Below, piece by piece: positions 34,389-43,467 of a stretch of 64,000 nucleotides of DNA. The stretch is from Streptomyces kurssanovii (GTDB taxonomy: Bacteria; Actinomycetota; Actinomycetes; Streptomycetales; Streptomycetaceae): NCBI RefSeq assembly GCF_014649695.1, contig NZ_BMTN01000004.1, positions 248,001 through 312,000 on the forward strand, given 5' to 3'. A model generated the notes under the pieces. It had not been told where the DNA came from and searched no databases. It saw nothing but the letters and a program-made list of their open reading frames with translations. A program made the position numbers and the translations under genes. Numbering within the stretch: the first letter of the stretch is position 1; the number at the start of each line of letters is the position of its first letter.

Positions 34389-35552
34389 CTACGCCAGCGC
34401 CTTCGCTATCTTGCGCGCGTCGATCGCCATCTCGCGGAGCATGCCGCTGATCGGGTTGGTGAAGCCGGTGAAGTACAGGCCCGGTGCCTGCGCCGGGGTG
34501 CGGCCGCCGTGGACGACGGGACGGCCGCGCTCGTCGAGCACGCCCAGGTGGCCCACCATGTCCTCCAGCCCGCGCCGGTAGCCGGTCGCGGCGATCACGG
34601 CGTCCGGGGAGATCCGCGTACCGTCGGCCAGCACCGCCTTGCCGTCGTCGAACGACTCGAGGGCCGCGACGGGCTCCACCCTGCCCGTGCGCACGGCGTC
34701 GATCAGCCCCACGTCCTGCACGGGGACGGCGCCTTCCTTGACGCGCGAGTACAGGCCTGTGTCCGGGCGCGGCAGCCCCTGCGCGGCGAGGTCGGGTACG
34801 GCGATCCTGCACATGACCTCGCCCGCCCGGTCCACCAGCCGCACCGGGAGCCTGCGGACCAGGATGCCGGTGCGCTGGGCGGGCCAGCCCGCGGTGGAGC
34901 GGCGCACGATGTGCGGGACGGTGCGCACGGCCAGCCGTACGCGCGCGGCGCCGCCCTCCACGAGGTCGACGGCGATCTCGGCGCCGGTGTTGCCCACGCC
35001 GACGACGAGTACGTCCTTGCCCGCGAAGGGCCCCGGGTTGCGGTACTCGCCGGCGTGCAGCAGCCGGCCCTGGTACGTGTCGCGGCCCGGCCAGTCGGGC
35101 AGATGCGGGGTGTGGTTGAAGCCCGTGGCCACCACGACCGCCCGCCCGGTCAGCCGGCGACCGCCGGTGGCGTGCAGCACCCAGTCGTTCCCGGCCGGCT
35201 CGATGCGGGACACCTCGACGCCGGTGACGATCTCCAGCGCGTGGAACTCCGCGTACTTGTCCAGGTAGCGGACGACGTCGTCCCGCGAGACCCAGCGGCC
35301 GAACGAGCGGGGCATCGGCAGGCCGGGCAGCGCGGAGAGCCTGCGGGTGGTGTGCAGATGGAGCCGGTCGTAGTGCCGCCGCCAGGACGCGCCGACCGAC
35401 TCGGACCTCTCGAGCACCACCGCCCGTACGCCCCGTTCCCGCAGTGCGGCCGCGGCGGCGAGACCGCCCGGGCCGCCGCCGACGACATACACCGGGCGGT
35501 CGTTCGTCCGGTCGATGCCCGGGTATCTGTCGGAGTCCTTTTCGTCGGCCAT
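34389..35552 (-). CDS. FAD/NAD(P)-dependent flavin monooxygenase (FMO/BVMO-like)
   Basis: 387 residues. FAD-binding VVGGGPGGLAAA at residue 24, second dinucleotide fold VVGVGNTGAEIAVDL, ATG motif VVATGFNHTPHLP and IAATGYRRGL. Most like YUCCA/CzcO-type flavoproteins; the complete Baeyer-Villiger fingerprint FxGxxxHxxxWP is absent, with DWPGRDTYQGRLLHAGEYR in that place. It is divergent from the DoxX gene, with a regulon palindrome 111 bases from its start. May oxygenate the substrate or a heteroatom. Confidence 0.85.
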   Translation of the reverse strand: MADEKDSDRYPGIDRTNDRPVYVVGGGPGGLAAAAALRERGVRAVVLERSESVGASWRRHYDRLHLHTTRRLSALPGLPMPRSFGRWVSRDDVVRYLDKYAEFHALEIVTGVEVSRIEPAGNDWVLHATGGRRLTGRAVVVATGFNHTPHLPDWPGRDTYQGRLLHAGEYRNPGPFAGKDVLVVGVGNTGAEIAVDLVEGGAARVRLAVRTVPHIVRRSTAGWPAQRTGILVRRLPVRLVDRAGEVMCRIAVPDLAAQGLPRPDTGLYSRVKEGAVPVQDVGLIDAVRTGRVEPVAALESFDDGKAVLADGTRISPDAVIAATGYRRGLEDMVGHLGVLDERGRPVVHGGRTPAQAPGLYFTGFTNPISGMLREMAIDARKIAKALA

Positions 35553-35663
35553 GAGCGTGAGCGTAATGACCCGCCGGATTGATGGGTCTCAGTCAAGACG
35601 GAGTTCGGTTGCGAATCGGTCACGGTCGCGGCCCTCTTGCGTCCGCCACCTGGTTCCGCTGAA

Positions 35664-35678
35664 CTGACGTACCGTCAG
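35664..35678. promoter_or_regulatory. Regulon palindrome CTGACGTACCGTCAG
   Basis: Perfect match to CTGACGnnnCGTCAG, 26 bases before the DoxX start (35705) and in the divergent gap with the flavin monooxygenase gene. Confidence 0.8.
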
Positions 35679-35704
35679 AAAGCCGTGTGAGGGGAGGCCT
35701 GAGC

Positions 35705-36154
35705 ATGCGGACGATACTGCTCACCGGTGCCGAATGGACCGCCGTTCTGCGTATCGGCCTCGGCCTGTGGTGGCTGGAGAGCTGGCGCCACAAGGACCGC
35801 AAGGGCTGGCTCGAACGCGGTACGGGCATCACCTGGGCGGCCGGTGTCGCCGCGGAGCACCGCTGGCAGGCGGTCCGCACCGGCTTCGACAAGGTGGTGG
35901 CGCCCCGCCCCAAGGTGATGGCGTACCTCGTCGTGCACGCGGAACTCGCCCTCGGGCTCGGCCTGGTCAGCGGATTCCTGACCCCGGTCGCGCTGGCCGG
36001 CGGGCTGCTGCTCAATCTGCTCTACCTGGTGCTCATGATCCACGACTGGGCGGAGCAGGGGCAGAACGCCATGATGGCCCTGATCTCCCTCGTCGCCCTT
36101 TTCGCCGTGTCCTGGCAGGTGTGGTCGCTCGACGACGCGATCGGACTCTTCTGA
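35705..36154 (+). CDS. DoxX-family membrane protein
   Basis: 149 residues with about four membrane helices (WTAVLRIGLGLWWLESW; MAYLVVHAELALGLGLVSGFLTPVALAGGLLLNLLYLVLM; MMALISLVALFAVSW). Fits the DoxX/TQO small-subunit-like family, roles of which include quinone-linked redox functions. GGGGAGG lies 8 bases before ATG 35705. The stop overlaps the next gene as TGATG, so it is co-translated with the DUF35 protein in a regulon operon, an unusual partner for a CoA-pathway protein. Confidence 0.82.
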   Translation: MRTILLTGAEWTAVLRIGLGLWWLESWRHKDRKGWLERGTGITWAAGVAAEHRWQAVRTGFDKVVAPRPKVMAYLVVHAELALGLGLVSGFLTPVALAGGLLLNLLYLVLMIHDWAEQGQNAMMALISLVALFAVSWQVWSLDDAIGLF

Positions 36155-36615
36155 TGGCCCTGGACCCGTCGACGCCCGGCATCGACGACTTCACCCGCCC
36201 CTACTGGGACGCGGCCGCCGCCGGCGAACTGCTGATCCGCCGCTGCGCCGCCTGCGGGCGGCCGCACCACTACCCGCGCGAGTTCTGCCCGCACTGCTGG
36301 AGCGACGACGTCGGCTGGGAGCGGGCCGCCGGCCACGCCACGCTGTACACCTGGTCCGTCGTCCACCGCAACGACCTGCCGCCCTTCACGGACCGCGTGC
36401 CCTACACGGCGGCGCTGGTCGAACTCGCCGAGGGGGTACGGATGATGACCGAGGTCGTGGAGTGCGAGCCGGGCCGGCTGGCCGTCGGGATGGAGCTGAC
36501 GGTCGCCTTCCGTACGGGAGAGGACGGCGTCAGTGTCCCGGTCTTCCGGCCTGCCGGACCCCATCAGGGCCAGAGCAGTTCCCGCTCCCACCCCCCGCCG
36601 GCGGCCCGCCGGTAG
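36154..36615 (+). CDS. DUF35 OB-fold protein with zinc ribbon
   Basis: 153 residues. The zinc ribbon is CAACGRPHHYPREFCPHC (two CxxC pairs), followed by an OB-fold with TLYTWSVVHRN and GMELTVAF. In steroid side-chain degradation such proteins (ChsH2 C-terminal domain) bind Ltp-type thiolase-fold aldolases and hold acyl-CoA. The matching Ltp gene is at 37282 on the other strand. The last 17 codons overlap the 3' end of the convergent PNPOx-family gene (36564-36615). Confidence 0.85.
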   Translation: MALDPSTPGIDDFTRPYWDAAAAGELLIRRCAACGRPHHYPREFCPHCWSDDVGWERAAGHATLYTWSVVHRNDLPPFTDRVPYTAALVELAEGVRMMTEVVECEPGRLAVGMELTVAFRTGEDGVSVPVFRPAGPHQGQSSSRSHPPPAARR

Positions 36616-37244
36616 CGCAGCCTCACATGCCGGCGCCGCTCGTCGCCCTGGAAGAACTCCGCCTCGCGCGGCTGGAGCACGTACCGGGTCCATGTCGGCA
36701 CCGGGGCGTCCGGTTCGGCGCGCGCCTTGTCCCACGCGGCCTGCGAGGTGCGCGCCAACTCCTCCACCGAGCCCAGCACTTCGCTCTGCCGCCCGGTCAG
36801 CGCCGCCGCCAGCGCACCCGTCGAGCGGGCGTGCAGATCCGCCGCGCTCTCTTCCGCGGTGGTGGGGACGACCCGGCCCCGGATCCTGACCTGGCGGCCC
36901 TGGGCGGCCCAGTAGAAGACGATCGACGCCTCCGGTACGGCCGCCAGCTGCCGGCCCTTCGCGCTGGTGGCGTGCGAGGCGAAGTGCCAGCCGTGTTCGT
37001 CGGCGTCGTGGAGCATCACGATCCGCGCGTCCGGACGCCCCTGCGTGTCCACCGTCGCCAGGGTCATGGTGTGCGGCTCCGGCTGGCCGGCCGCCACGGC
37101 CTCGCCGAACCACCGGTGGAACAGCGGCAGCGGTTCACCGGGCGCGCCGGCCGGGTCGAACCCGGGCAGCTCGACGTCCCAGACGCGCTGCGCGTGCAGG
37201 AGGGCGCGGAAGGCCGCCTGCGGGTCGCGCTCTTCATGGTCCAT
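36564..37244 (-). CDS. Pyridoxamine 5'-phosphate oxidase-family flavoprotein
   Basis: 226 residues, FMN/F420-binding split-barrel. Segments TMTLATVDTQGRPDARIVMLHD, HFASHATSAKGRQLAA, ASIVFYWAAQGRQVRIRGRV and the C-terminal dimer segment WTRYVLQPREAEFFQGD are those of PdxH-like enzymes, though the C-terminus RLRYRR...WERELLWP lacks the full PdxH ending, so a related oxidase/reductase is possible. ATG 37244 is chosen over TTG 37256, which has no room for a ribosome site. Convergent overlap of 52 bases with the DUF35 gene. Confidence 0.85.
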   Translation of the reverse strand: MDHEERDPQAAFRALLHAQRVWDVELPGFDPAGAPGEPLPLFHRWFGEAVAAGQPEPHTMTLATVDTQGRPDARIVMLHDADEHGWHFASHATSAKGRQLAAVPEASIVFYWAAQGRQVRIRGRVVPTTAEESAADLHARSTGALAAALTGRQSEVLGSVEELARTSQAAWDKARAEPDAPVPTWTRYVLQPREAEFFQGDERRRHVRLRYRRAAGGGWERELLWP

Positions 37245-37281
37245 AAACGCATTCAACCTCCCCGGCCTCGGCCGGGGGAGA

Positions 37282-38451
37282 TCACCCCCGCCCCAGCACC
37301 ACCGTCCCCGACGAGCAGAACCAGCCGCCCGTCCCCGACGCCACCGCGAGCGCCGGCAGCCTGCCGCCCGGCCCCCGTACCTGGTGGGCGCCGGCCTCGC
37401 CCCGCAGCTGCCGCACGGCCTCCACCAGGAGGAACAGCCCCCGCATGCCCGGGTGGCAGGCGGAGAGGCCGCCTCCGTCGGTGTTGACCGGCAGCTTCCC
37501 GTCACGCAGGAGCTGCCCCTGCTCGACGAAAAGGCCGCCCTCGCCCTTGGCGCAGAAGCCGAGATCCTCCAGTGTCACCAGGGTCATATAGGTGAAGGCG
37601 TCGTAGATCTCCGCGATGTCGATCTCGTCGGGCCGCACCCCGGCCCGTTCGAAGGCGAGCCGGCCGCTCACGGCCGCGGGGGAGACGGTGAAGTCGTCCC
37701 ACTCCGACATGGTGGTGTGGGACACGTGCTCGCCGGTGCCGAGGATCCACACCGGGTCCTTCGCCGTGTCCGGTACGTACTCCTCCGCGGCCAGCAGCAC
37801 CGCGCACCCGCCGTCGCTGCGGATGCAGCAGTGCAGCCTGGTGAACGGGTCGGCGATCACCGGGCCGTCCAGCACGTCGTCCACGGTGATCGGATCACGG
37901 AACATGGCGTCCTCGTTGGCGGCGGCGTTCGCCCGCGCCTGGACCGCCACCTGGGCGAGCTGCTCCAGGGTCGTGCCGTACCGGTGCATGTGGCGGCGCG
38001 CGGCCATCGCGTACTTGGCTACCAGGGTGTGCCCGTACGGCACCTCGAACTGGAGCGGGCCGCGGGTGCCGAAGGACAGGTCGGAGGTGCGCCGTCCCGC
38101 CTTGATGTCGGCGCGGGCGGTGGACCCGTAGACCAGCAGCACCACATTGGCGTGACCGGCGGCGACGGCGTCGGCCGCGTGCGCCGCCATGACCTCCCAG
38201 CTCGCCCCGCCGACGGCCGTGGAGTCCACCCAGAGGGGCCGCAGGCCGAGGTACTCGGCGACCTCGGCCGGCGCGAAGGTGCCGAGACCGGCCGAGGCGA
38301 GGCCGTCCACGACGGAGCGGTCCAAGCCTGAGTCGGCGAGCGCCCGGCGGGCCGCCTGGGCGTGCAGCGCGTAGGGGGTGAGGCCGTCGACGCGGCCGCA
38401 GTCCGAGAGTGCCATGCCGACGACGGCGACCTTGCGCGGTGTGGAGGGCAT
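37282..38451 (-). CDS. Ltp-type thiolase-fold lipid-transfer protein (probable aldolase/lyase)
   Basis: 389 residues of the thiolase superfamily, SCP2/Ltp branch. The usual nucleophile Cys position carries GGASWEV instead, so Claisen thiolysis is unlikely. Retained are the C-terminal segments DIAEIYDAFTYMTLVTLEDLGF, in which the Tyr resembles the catalytic Tyr of the retro-aldolase Ltp2, and NTDGGGLSACHPG. With the DUF35 protein at 36154 it probably makes a ChsH2-Ltp2-like complex that cleaves a beta-hydroxyacyl-CoA side chain. The regulon palindrome ends only 5 bases from its start codon. Confidence 0.85.
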   Translation of the reverse strand: MPSTPRKVAVVGMALSDCGRVDGLTPYALHAQAARRALADSGLDRSVVDGLASAGLGTFAPAEVAEYLGLRPLWVDSTAVGGASWEVMAAHAADAVAAGHANVVLLVYGSTARADIKAGRRTSDLSFGTRGPLQFEVPYGHTLVAKYAMAARRHMHRYGTTLEQLAQVAVQARANAAANEDAMFRDPITVDDVLDGPVIADPFTRLHCCIRSDGGCAVLLAAEEYVPDTAKDPVWILGTGEHVSHTTMSEWDDFTVSPAAVSGRLAFERAGVRPDEIDIAEIYDAFTYMTLVTLEDLGFCAKGEGGLFVEQGQLLRDGKLPVNTDGGGLSACHPGMRGLFLLVEAVRQLRGEAGAHQVRGPGGRLPALAVASGTGGWFCSSGTVVLGRG

Positions 38452-38455
38452 GTAT

Positions 38456-38470
38456 CTGACGGTACATCAG
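38456..38470. promoter_or_regulatory. Regulon palindrome CTGACGGTACATCAG
   Basis: One mismatch to CTGACGnnnCGTCAG. It begins 5 bases upstream of the Ltp-type gene start (38451, minus strand), where it would cover the start of a leaderless or near-leaderless transcript. Confidence 0.72.
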
Positions 38471-38526
38471 ATAATGGGTGTCGAGGGGCGGGAGACGTCT
38501 GTGCATCCGTTCCCGGAAGCCCTAAC

Positions 38527-38541
38527 ATGACGGCCCGTCAG
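38527..38541. promoter_or_regulatory. Regulon palindrome ATGACGGCCCGTCAG
   Basis: One mismatch (A at position 1) to CTGACGnnnCGTCAG, 23 bases before the acyl-CoA dehydrogenase start (38565). Confidence 0.72.
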
Positions 38542-38564
38542 AATGTCGTGGGCAGGAGCCGCCG

Positions 38565-39746
38565 ATGGATGCCGCCTTCACCACCGAGCAGCACGGGATA
38601 CGCCGCAGACTGCGCGAAGCGCTGACGGTCCACGCGGGTCCCGCCAGGTCCGCCGCGGCCGCCCGCACACCCGAGGGGTACGACACCGAGCTGTGGGCCC
38701 GCCTCGCGGGGCAGCTCGGCCTGCCCGGCCTCGCACTCCCGGCCCGGCACGGCGGCGCGGACCGCACCCTCACCGAACTCGCGCTCGCCTGCGAGGAGAG
38801 CGGCCGGGTCCTGCTGCCGTCGCCCCTGCTCGCCACCGCCGGCCTCGCCGCCCCCCTGATCTCCGCACTCGGCACCCCCGCGCAGCGCGCCGAGCTCCTG
38901 CCCCGTATCGCGGACTCCTCCCTGACCTGCACGCTCGCCGTCCCCGGCAATCTCGCCGAGGCCCTGGCACTGACCGGCGACAACACGGACGGCGCATGGG
39001 CGGGCGGCGGCCGTGCCGGCGGCATGCAGGCCCGGCGGACCGGCGACGCCTGGACCCTCTACGGCGAGGCCCCGCAGGTGCTCGACGGCCACAGCGCCCG
39101 GCTGCTGCTGGTCGCCGCCCACACGGGCGGCTTCCCGCGCAGCCGCCCCCTGCTGTTCCAGGTCGACGCCGGCGCACCCGGCCTGACCCGCACCCGGCTG
39201 AGGGCACTCGACGAGACCCGCCCGCAGGCCCGGCTCGAGCTCCGCGACAGCCCCGCCCGGCTCCTCGGCGAGGACGGCGCCGATGTGCCCCGGGCCCTGC
39301 GTGCCACCGGCTCCGGCGCGGCGACCCTCCTGGCGGCGGAAGCGGTGGGCGCGGCGGCGGGCGCGCTGTCGAGAACCGTGGAGCACGTCAGGACCCGTGA
39401 ACAGGCCGGCCGTGCCAACGGCTCCCTCCAGGCCGTCGAACACCGGCTCGCCGATCTGTACGTCCACGTCCAGGCGGCCCGCTCCGCGGCGTACTACGCG
39501 GCAGGTGACCCGGCGGCGGGCGCCCTTGCACTCGCGCAGTGCCTCGAGACGCTGCGCACCGTCGCGGGGGAGACGGTCCAGCTGCACGGAGGCATCGGTC
39601 TCACCGGGGAACACGAGGCGCATCTGTACGTGAAACGGGCCGCGGCCGACGAACTGCTCTTCGGCCCCGTGCATCGGCTGCGCGACGCCGCCGCCGAACG
39701 GGCCGGGCTGTTCGCCTCCTCCAAGGAGGCCGCCGGCCGGCGCTGA
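38565..39746 (+). CDS. Acyl-CoA dehydrogenase
   Basis: 393 residues from ATG 38565 with AGGAG 6 bases upstream. N-terminal helical domain, middle domain (LTCTLAVPGNLAEAL onward, weakly conserved) and C-terminal FAD domain with REQAGRANGSLQAVEHRLADLYVHV and VQLHGGIGLTGEHEAHLYVKRA. GGIGxTxEHxxHLYxKR is typical of FadE-type steroid/branched-chain dehydrogenases. The middle domain lacks the clear GxxSD loop, so it may be one chain of a heteromer or specialised. Divergent from the Ltp gene with two regulon palindromes between. Confidence 0.87.
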   Translation: MDAAFTTEQHGIRRRLREALTVHAGPARSAAAARTPEGYDTELWARLAGQLGLPGLALPARHGGADRTLTELALACEESGRVLLPSPLLATAGLAAPLISALGTPAQRAELLPRIADSSLTCTLAVPGNLAEALALTGDNTDGAWAGGGRAGGMQARRTGDAWTLYGEAPQVLDGHSARLLLVAAHTGGFPRSRPLLFQVDAGAPGLTRTRLRALDETRPQARLELRDSPARLLGEDGADVPRALRATGSGAATLLAAEAVGAAAGALSRTVEHVRTREQAGRANGSLQAVEHRLADLYVHVQAARSAAYYAAGDPAAGALALAQCLETLRTVAGETVQLHGGIGLTGEHEAHLYVKRAAADELLFGPVHRLRDAAAERAGLFASSKEAAGRR

Positions 39747-39749
39747 CGT

Positions 39750-40346
39750 CTACCTCGTGTGCCGGGGTGGGGGTTCCTCGTCCCCGTAATGGCCGCCCGC
39801 GTCGTACCGGCCCTGGCCCTGATAAGGACCGGGGCTGTTCGGGTCCCGGCCGTACGGACCCCAGTCGTCCGCCGCTGCCGGGACATGGCCCGGGGGCTCC
39901 TCGTCGTACGGCTCCTCGCGCCTGCGGCGCAGCGCGCGGCGACCGCTCATCAGCGCGGCGGCCAACAGCAGCAGCACGCCTCCGCCGAAGGAGAGGGCGA
40001 CGCCCAGACCGAGGCCCTCCCCGTCCCCGCCCGCCGTGAGACTGCCGGCGGCCTGCCCCTGCCGGACCATCCACAGGACGGTGAACCCGAGGACGACCAC
40101 GCCGGCGAGCGCCACCAGCAGGCGCGAACGCAGCAGCAGACCGATCAGGGTCAACAGGGCGGCGAAGGCCATGGGCAGCAGGAGGGACGTGAAGAGCTCG
40201 CCCTCGTTCGAGGTGATGCCGGTGAACAGGTCCTGGATGCGGTAGTCGCGCCCGTGACGGCCGTTGTACCAGTCACGGAAGGGGCTCCATACGGCGGCCG
40301 TCGCTCCGATGAGAGCGAGGACCGAGCCGATGACATTGCGGATCAT
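39750..40346 (-). CDS. Four-helix membrane protein of unknown function
   Basis: 198 residues from ATG 40346 (GGAGG upstream). Four hydrophobic helices: NVIGSVLALIGATAAVWSPF, LFTSLLLPMAFAALLTLIGLLL, LVALAGVVVLGFTVLWMV and LGVALSFGGGVLLLLAAALM; the cytoplasmic C-terminal tail is charged and rich in Arg, Pro, Gly and Tyr (about 65 residues). I know no function. It lies downstream of afsK but is separated from it by about 490 bases of repeat sequence, so it has its own promoter. Confidence 0.75.
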   Translation of the reverse strand: MIRNVIGSVLALIGATAAVWSPFRDWYNGRHGRDYRIQDLFTGITSNEGELFTSLLLPMAFAALLTLIGLLLRSRLLVALAGVVVLGFTVLWMVRQGQAAGSLTAGGDGEGLGLGVALSFGGGVLLLLAAALMSGRRALRRRREEPYDEEPPGHVPAAADDWGPYGRDPNSPGPYQGQGRYDAGGHYGDEEPPPRHTR

Positions 40347-40450
40347 CGCCGGCCTCCTTCTGTCGCCGCAGCCGACGGCGACATGCGGCGGGTACCCATC
40401 GGATCCGTCCTGAACCGGGGGCATGGCGGGGCCGTGCCGCTGCGCGGGCC

Positions 40451-40816
40451 GTTCCCCTCCCCGCCCCTTCCCGCTGTACCGATGTGCGGCTCCGCCGCGT
40501 GGCGGGGCAAGCCCCGGACCCCCTACCGCGCGGTGCCCTCAATCTCCCCCTACGGCCTGGCGGCCGTGGGAGGTGCCCCCAGGCGGGCTGAAATGCCGCT
40601 GCGCGGCATCCAGCCTCGCCGGCGGCGGAGGCCACTCCATCCTCGCTGGGGGTCCCTCCCACGCCCGCCAGGGCGTAGGGGGAGATTGAGGCGCATGGTC
40701 CGGTGAGGGTCCCCCCACGCCGTCAGGCGTAGGGGGAGGAGCCCCCGAAACACCGCGCGGAGCGCGGTGCCGGGTCCGGGCGGAGCCCGGTTTCGGGAAG
40801 GGGCGGGGAGGGGAAC
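40451..40816. repeat. Nested inverted-repeat element
   Basis: The outer arms 40451-40473 and 40794-40816 are perfect 23-base inverted repeats. Inside, 40538-40581 and 40647-40690 are 44-base inverted arms with about four mismatches around a 65-base centre; a further partial copy of the right arm lies at about 40706-40738. The element fills the gap between afsK and the membrane protein gene (40347-40839); no coding potential is seen. It resembles the dispersed hairpin repeats (MITE-like) common in Streptomyces and may end afsK transcription. Confidence 0.75.
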
Positions 40817-40839
40817 AGGCCCGCCGCAGGCGGGACGCG

Positions 40840-43188
40840 TCAGCGCGGCGCCGCGCCGCGGCCCGTCGCCGTACCCTTCACCGCGTCCAGCGCGTACACG
40901 CACCGGTCCTTGCTGCACGCGTACACGACACCGTTCCGCGCCACCGGCGACCCCGTGATCTCGCCGCCGGTCGCCAGCTTCCAGCGGAGCTGGCCGCCGC
41001 TCGCGTCGAGCGTGTAGAGGACGTGGTCGGCGGAGCCGAAGTGGACCCGGCCGTCCGCGACGACCGGTGTGCCGACGACCTCGCCGCCGGCCGCGAAGCG
41101 CCACATCGGGGTGCCGGTCACGGCGTCGAGGGTGTAGAGCGCCGAGCCGCTGCCGACGTGGACGTTGCCGGCCGCGACGAGTACCGGCTCGCTGGACTGG
41201 CGGGACTCCGTGGCGATGCGCCACCGGTCCTTGCCGGTGGTGGCGTCGAGCGCGTAGACGGTGCCGAGGTAGTCGGCGAGGTACACGCCGCCGCCGGTCA
41301 CGGCGGGGCCGGGCGCGAACGCGGGCGGCGAGAGGAACACCGCGGGCGCCTCGAAGTGCCAGCGCACCAGTCCGGACGTGATGTCGACGGCGAGCACCCG
41401 CGTGCCGGCGGAGACGTACACGTAGCCGTCGGGCGCCGGCTGCACCCGTACGGGCACGTTCCCGCACGAGGCGGCGTCCCCGATCGGGTACGACCAGCGT
41501 TCGTCGCCGGTGCGGGCCTCGAGGGCGCGCAGCCGCGCGTCCTTCCACACGTACACCGTGTCGCCGAAGATCGCGGGGCCGGACTCCGGCGTCTCGAAGT
41601 CGTTCTGGGCGCCGGTGATCTCCCACAGTTTCTCGCCGTTGGAGGCCTCCCATGCCTGTACGCCGCCGCCGCGGGTGCCGGTGAGGACGGTGCCTCGGTC
41701 GACCTTGAGGGAGTACACCCAGGCGTCGGTCTGGAGCCGCCAGCGTTCGTTGCCGGTGGCGGCGTCGAGCGCGTACAGCGTCGGACCGTCGGAGGCGTGG
41801 ATACGGCCGGCGGCGACGGCCATCGCCCAGGCCACGTCCCGCGTCTTGAACTGGCGGCGACCGGTCCCCACGTCCAGCGCGTGCACCTCGAACGAGGTGA
41901 CGTACAGCAGGTCGCCGTCGACGACCGGTGTTCCCCACACGTCGTTCGACATGCGGAAACGCCAGGGCCGCCAGTGGGCGGGGCCGGGTTCCGGCGCCTG
42001 CGCGGGGGGCGGGACGGGTGCCGGAGGCGCGGCCACCGCGCCGCCGGGGGCGTCCGTACCGCCCAGTCCGGCGGGCGGCCGCACCCAGCCGGTGGCGGGT
42101 CCGGCCTCCGCGACCATGGCGCGGCCGGTGTCGGCGACCCGGGGTCCGGGCCCGATGGGCACGTTGGAGCCGGGCAGCCGCACCGGGCCGCCCAGGGACT
42201 GCGGGGGCACCGCCTGCGGCTGGGGAGGCGCCGGCGGGACGGGCGGCGGGGTGGGACGCGAGGGCGCGGGGCGCGGGGACGCGGCCTGCGGGCGGCCGCC
42301 ACCGCGACGGGTCTCGATCATGGCGGTTGCGGACGTCGGCAGCCACGCGGAGGCGGTGCCGCTGTCGTCGCCGCCGGAGGAGAAGAGATGGGGCGCGAGC
42401 TGGGCCTGAAGGTCCTCGGGCGTGGGCCGCAGCCCCGCCTCCATCTGCATGCAGGAGTCGATCAGCGGCCGCAGCTCGTCCGGGAGCCCTTCGAGGTCCG
42501 GGCCTTCGCGCAGCAGCATGAAGACGGTCTCCACGGGGTTCGCGCCGTGGAACGGCGCGTGTCCGGTGGCTGCGAAGACCAGGGTGGAGCCGAGTGAGAA
42601 GACATCGCTGGCACCGGTCACGCTGCGGGAGTCGCGGGCCTGCTCCGGCGACATGTACGCGGGCGTGCCGACGGCGACGTTGGTCATCGTCAGCCGGGTG
42701 TTCGAGACGCCGGACGCGATACCGAAGTCGATGACGCGCGGCCCGTCCTCCACCACCAGCACGTTGGACGGCTTGAGGTCGCGGTGCACGAGGCCCGCGC
42801 CGTGGATGGACTGCAGCGCCTCCGCGATGCCCGCCGCGAGCCATCGGACGGCCTGGGCGGGCAGGGGCCCGCACTCGTTGATGATCTCCTCGAGTGAGGG
42901 CGCGGGGACGTACGCGGTGGCCAGCCACGGCACCGCGGCGCGCGGGTCGGCGTCGACCACGGCCGCGGTGTAGAAGCCGCTGACCGCGCGGGCCGCCTCC
43001 ACCTCGCGCGTGAAGCGGACACGGAACAGCTGGTCCTCCGCGAGCTCGGTCCGCACGGTCTTGATCGCGACCCGGCGGCCGGACGCCGACCTCGCGAGAT
43101 AGACCAGTCCCATGCCACCGGCACCGAGCCGGCCCAGCACCTCGAACGGACCGATCCGTCTCGGGTCGTGCTGCGTCAGCTGCTCCAT
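40840..43188 (-). CDS. afsK: AfsK serine/threonine protein kinase
   Basis: 782 residues; S. coelicolor AfsK has about 800. N-terminal Hanks kinase with [16 protein letters not shown], Lys43, [10 protein letters not shown] (Asp137) and VIDFGIAS (Asp154). Thr167 in TRLTMTN matches the known activating autophosphorylation site Thr168. After a Pro-rich linker (about 290-430) comes a PQQ/WD-like beta-propeller of about seven blades (repeats like [13 protein letters not shown]). AfsK phosphorylates AfsR, which turns on afsS and antibiotic production; S-adenosylmethionine and KbpA are known modulators. Here afsR is 13 kb away, at 56187. Confidence 0.95.
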   Translation of the reverse strand: MEQLTQHDPRRIGPFEVLGRLGAGGMGLVYLARSASGRRVAIKTVRTELAEDQLFRVRFTREVEAARAVSGFYTAAVVDADPRAAVPWLATAYVPAPSLEEIINECGPLPAQAVRWLAAGIAEALQSIHGAGLVHRDLKPSNVLVVEDGPRVIDFGIASGVSNTRLTMTNVAVGTPAYMSPEQARDSRSVTGASDVFSLGSTLVFAATGHAPFHGANPVETVFMLLREGPDLEGLPDELRPLIDSCMQMEAGLRPTPEDLQAQLAPHLFSSGGDDSGTASAWLPTSATAMIETRRGGGRPQAASPRPAPSRPTPPPVPPAPPQPQAVPPQSLGGPVRLPGSNVPIGPGPRVADTGRAMVAEAGPATGWVRPPAGLGGTDAPGGAVAAPPAPVPPPAQAPEPGPAHWRPWRFRMSNDVWGTPVVDGDLLYVTSFEVHALDVGTGRRQFKTRDVAWAMAVAAGRIHASDGPTLYALDAATGNERWRLQTDAWVYSLKVDRGTVLTGTRGGGVQAWEASNGEKLWEITGAQNDFETPESGPAIFGDTVYVWKDARLRALEARTGDERWSYPIGDAASCGNVPVRVQPAPDGYVYVSAGTRVLAVDITSGLVRWHFEAPAVFLSPPAFAPGPAVTGGGVYLADYLGTVYALDATTGKDRWRIATESRQSSEPVLVAAGNVHVGSGSALYTLDAVTGTPMWRFAAGGEVVGTPVVADGRVHFGSADHVLYTLDASGGQLRWKLATGGEITGSPVARNGVVYACSKDRCVYALDAVKGTATGRGAAPR

Positions 43189-43366
43189 ACCTGCGTGCCA
43201 CCTCCCCGTACGGGCCCCACGAAATGGAGCCCGTCACTTACAGCCCCGTGCAGGGTCTCACCATCGAGCCCCTCAGCGGTGAGCACCCTGATTCTTCCTG
43301 TACGGAGCCACGGTTGCGAACCCGGGGGCAGATCGGGGTGTCTCACCGCGTTTCGGGCACCTCTGT

Positions 43367-43400
43367 GAGCGCTGTCACCGATCCGGGAGCGCTGTCACCG
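43367..43400. promoter_or_regulatory. 14-base direct repeats upstream of afsK
   Basis: GAGCGCTGTCACCG occurs at 43367-43380 and 43387-43400, repeat period 20 bases (about two helical turns), in the gap between afsK (start 43188) and the VOC gene. It could be a regulator-binding site or chance duplication. Confidence 0.4.
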
Positions 43401-43467
43401 GCCGGGACCCGGCGGGCGCCGGCCGGTGCGGGCGGACCGGCCGCCCCAGGTCGCTCACATCGTCGCT

